Positions 63,306 to 64,000 of a DNA stretch of 64,000 bases are shown here, one piece after another (position 1 is the first letter of the stretch; each line of letters begins with the position of its first letter). The notes beneath the pieces are model-generated. The model searched no databases. It was not told where the DNA came from and was given only the letters and a program-made list of their open reading frames with translations. A program made the position numbers and the translations under genes. The stretch spans positions 2,903,501-2,967,500 of the forward strand of contig NZ_CP019426.1 in the NCBI RefSeq assembly GCF_009834515.1. The letters run 5' to 3'. This DNA comes from Pseudomonas sp. R84 (lineage in GTDB: Bacteria > Pseudomonadota > Gammaproteobacteria > Pseudomonadales > Pseudomonadaceae).

Positions 63306-63698
63306 TCAAGGCGAGTGCCAAAGCCCACCATCCGCCACCGGCACCTCACCCAGATCATAAGGATTGATCCCCTCAAGACACCCCACATTGAAACCAAACT
63401 CATGCGGATTGGTGCTGCGTCGATGATGGGTGTAAATGCCGCAGTTACCGCAGAAAAAATGCTCAGCCACTTGCTGGCCAAAGCTGTACTTCAACAACGC
63501 AGACTTACCGCGAATGACCTTCAAGTCCGTAGCCGGCACCGCTGCGACGATCGCGCCTCGGCGTTTGCAGAACGAACAGTCGCAGCGGTGGGGCGTGGGC
63601 AGGCCTTCGGGCAAGTGGATTTCGAGGATAACGGCGCCGCAGTGGCAACTCGCGCGGTGGTCACGGCGGATCAGCGTGTTGCCGATTTGTTTGAGCAT
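63306..63698 (-). CDS. GFA-family (glutathione-dependent formaldehyde-activating-like) protein
   Basis: This 130-residue protein has the zinc-cysteine pattern of GFA domains: SCHCGAV, CDCSFCKRRG and FFCGNCGIYTHH. I start at ATG 63698 (MLKQIG), where the domain begins; the upstream frame overlaps the next gene. It is two bases downstream of the DUF6555 gene. Despite the family name, most members have no proven formaldehyde role. Confidence 0.88.
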   Translation of the reverse strand: MLKQIGNTLIRRDHRASCHCGAVILEIHLPEGLPTPHRCDCSFCKRRGAIVAAVPATDLKVIRGKSALLKYSFGQQVAEHFFCGNCGIYTHHRRSTNPHEFGFNVGCLEGINPYDLGEVPVADGGLWHSP

Positions 63699-63700
63699 GA

Positions 63701-63949
63701 CTACGCCTCCATCCAGTCCACCGTTGCCGTTTCGCGCCATTTCACCTCGGTAATGCCGAACCGCTCGGCCTGGGGTTTGGAGATGACTTTCAACGGTGGC
63801 TTGCCAGGTTTGGGAATCGGCGCAATGCCGGCATCGCAGCTCGCCCAATGCCATGCGTCAGCATTGCGCATGGTTTTCGCGCGGATGACGAATGATTTTG
63901 GCTGGCCGTGAAGTTTGTATTCGATGACGAAGATGTCGACGTTGCTCAT
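63701..63949 (-). CDS. DUF6555 family protein
   Basis: This 82-residue protein starts VDIFVIEYKLHGQPKSFVIR and includes NADAWHWASCDAGIAPIP, typical of the Pseudomonas DUF6555 family. AGGAGG lies upstream of ATG 63949. It forms a two-gene unit with the GFA protein. The function is unknown. Confidence 0.8.
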   Translation of the reverse strand: MSNVDIFVIEYKLHGQPKSFVIRAKTMRNADAWHWASCDAGIAPIPKPGKPPLKVISKPQAERFGITEVKWRETATVDWMEA

Positions 63950-64000
63950 GAGTTCCTCCTTACGCTCATACGCAAATGAGTTTTGTCGACGAAAAAAATT

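Overview
The window looks like a chromosomal segment of a fluorescent-group Pseudomonas (P. fluorescens/P. koreensis type). This rests on high GC with Pseudomonas-like codon use, several copies of the REP palindrome TGTAGGAGTGAGCCTGCTCG, a ben-cat aromatic operon, and small families I know mainly from Pseudomonas (DUF6124, DUF6555). I saw no tRNA, rRNA, CRISPR, insertion sequence or prophage. The assignment is inferred from reading, not from a search.

0-5.5 kb: a hydroxyproline catabolic operon on the minus strand (permease, 4-hydroxyproline epimerase, DHDPS-family deaminase, ketoglutarate semialdehyde dehydrogenase, and the start of a FAD D-amino-acid dehydrogenase). A PAS-AraC regulator is divergent at 5.7 kb. 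6.6-9.5 kb: a LysE exporter with an AraC regulator, a small lipoprotein, and a MarR-GNAT fusion with two visible operators. 9.6-10.2 kb: an intergenic region with a duplicated leader motif, a 32-codon ORF and a strong terminator.

10.4-17.7 kb: benR, then benABCD-catBCA, which takes benzoate to the beta-ketoadipate branch. Two exact XylS/BenR boxes and a matching -10 lie upstream of benA. 18.2-30.2 kb: a long co-directional nutrient cluster with a Fe(II)/2OG oxygenase, a MetQ/MetN/MetI-like ABC system, an RbsA/C/B-like ABC system, a cytosolic sulfite-oxidase-fold molybdoenzyme, a TonB receptor and an APC permease. Its substrate is not evident. CT-rich and REP repeats interrupt it.

30.4-34 kb: a DUF3574 lipoprotein, a large MscS channel and a tiny secreted protein made of 14-residue repeats. 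34-46 kb: small regulator/enzyme modules (LysR, VOC, DAACS symporter; ene-reductase, SDR, NTF2-like, SRPBCC; AraC and EamA; a Cif-like periplasmic epoxide hydrolase; a CigR-like protein; quinone oxidoreductase and LysR). 46-54.5 kb: a methyltransferase, a GNAT, a bleomycin-resistance-like VOC protein, PanB convergent with a MocR regulator, a P-loop kinase, a hemerythrin and a Zn-alcohol dehydrogenase.

54.5-58 kb: a cobalamin riboswitch controlling btuB, a 2Fe-2S protein and a BtuF-like binding protein with overlapping reading frames. 58.2-64 kb: saccharopine-dehydrogenase-fold oxidoreductases, DUF2269, DCC thiol oxidoreductase, small membrane and hypothetical proteins, a DUF6124 gene behind a very structured leader, and a GFA/DUF6555 pair. 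The least explained signals are that leader (two hairpins with the same 8-nt loop plus a complementary segment), the duplicated-leader small ORF at 9.6-10.2 kb, the repeat peptide at 33.6 kb and the mixed transport/oxygenase cluster at 18-30 kb.
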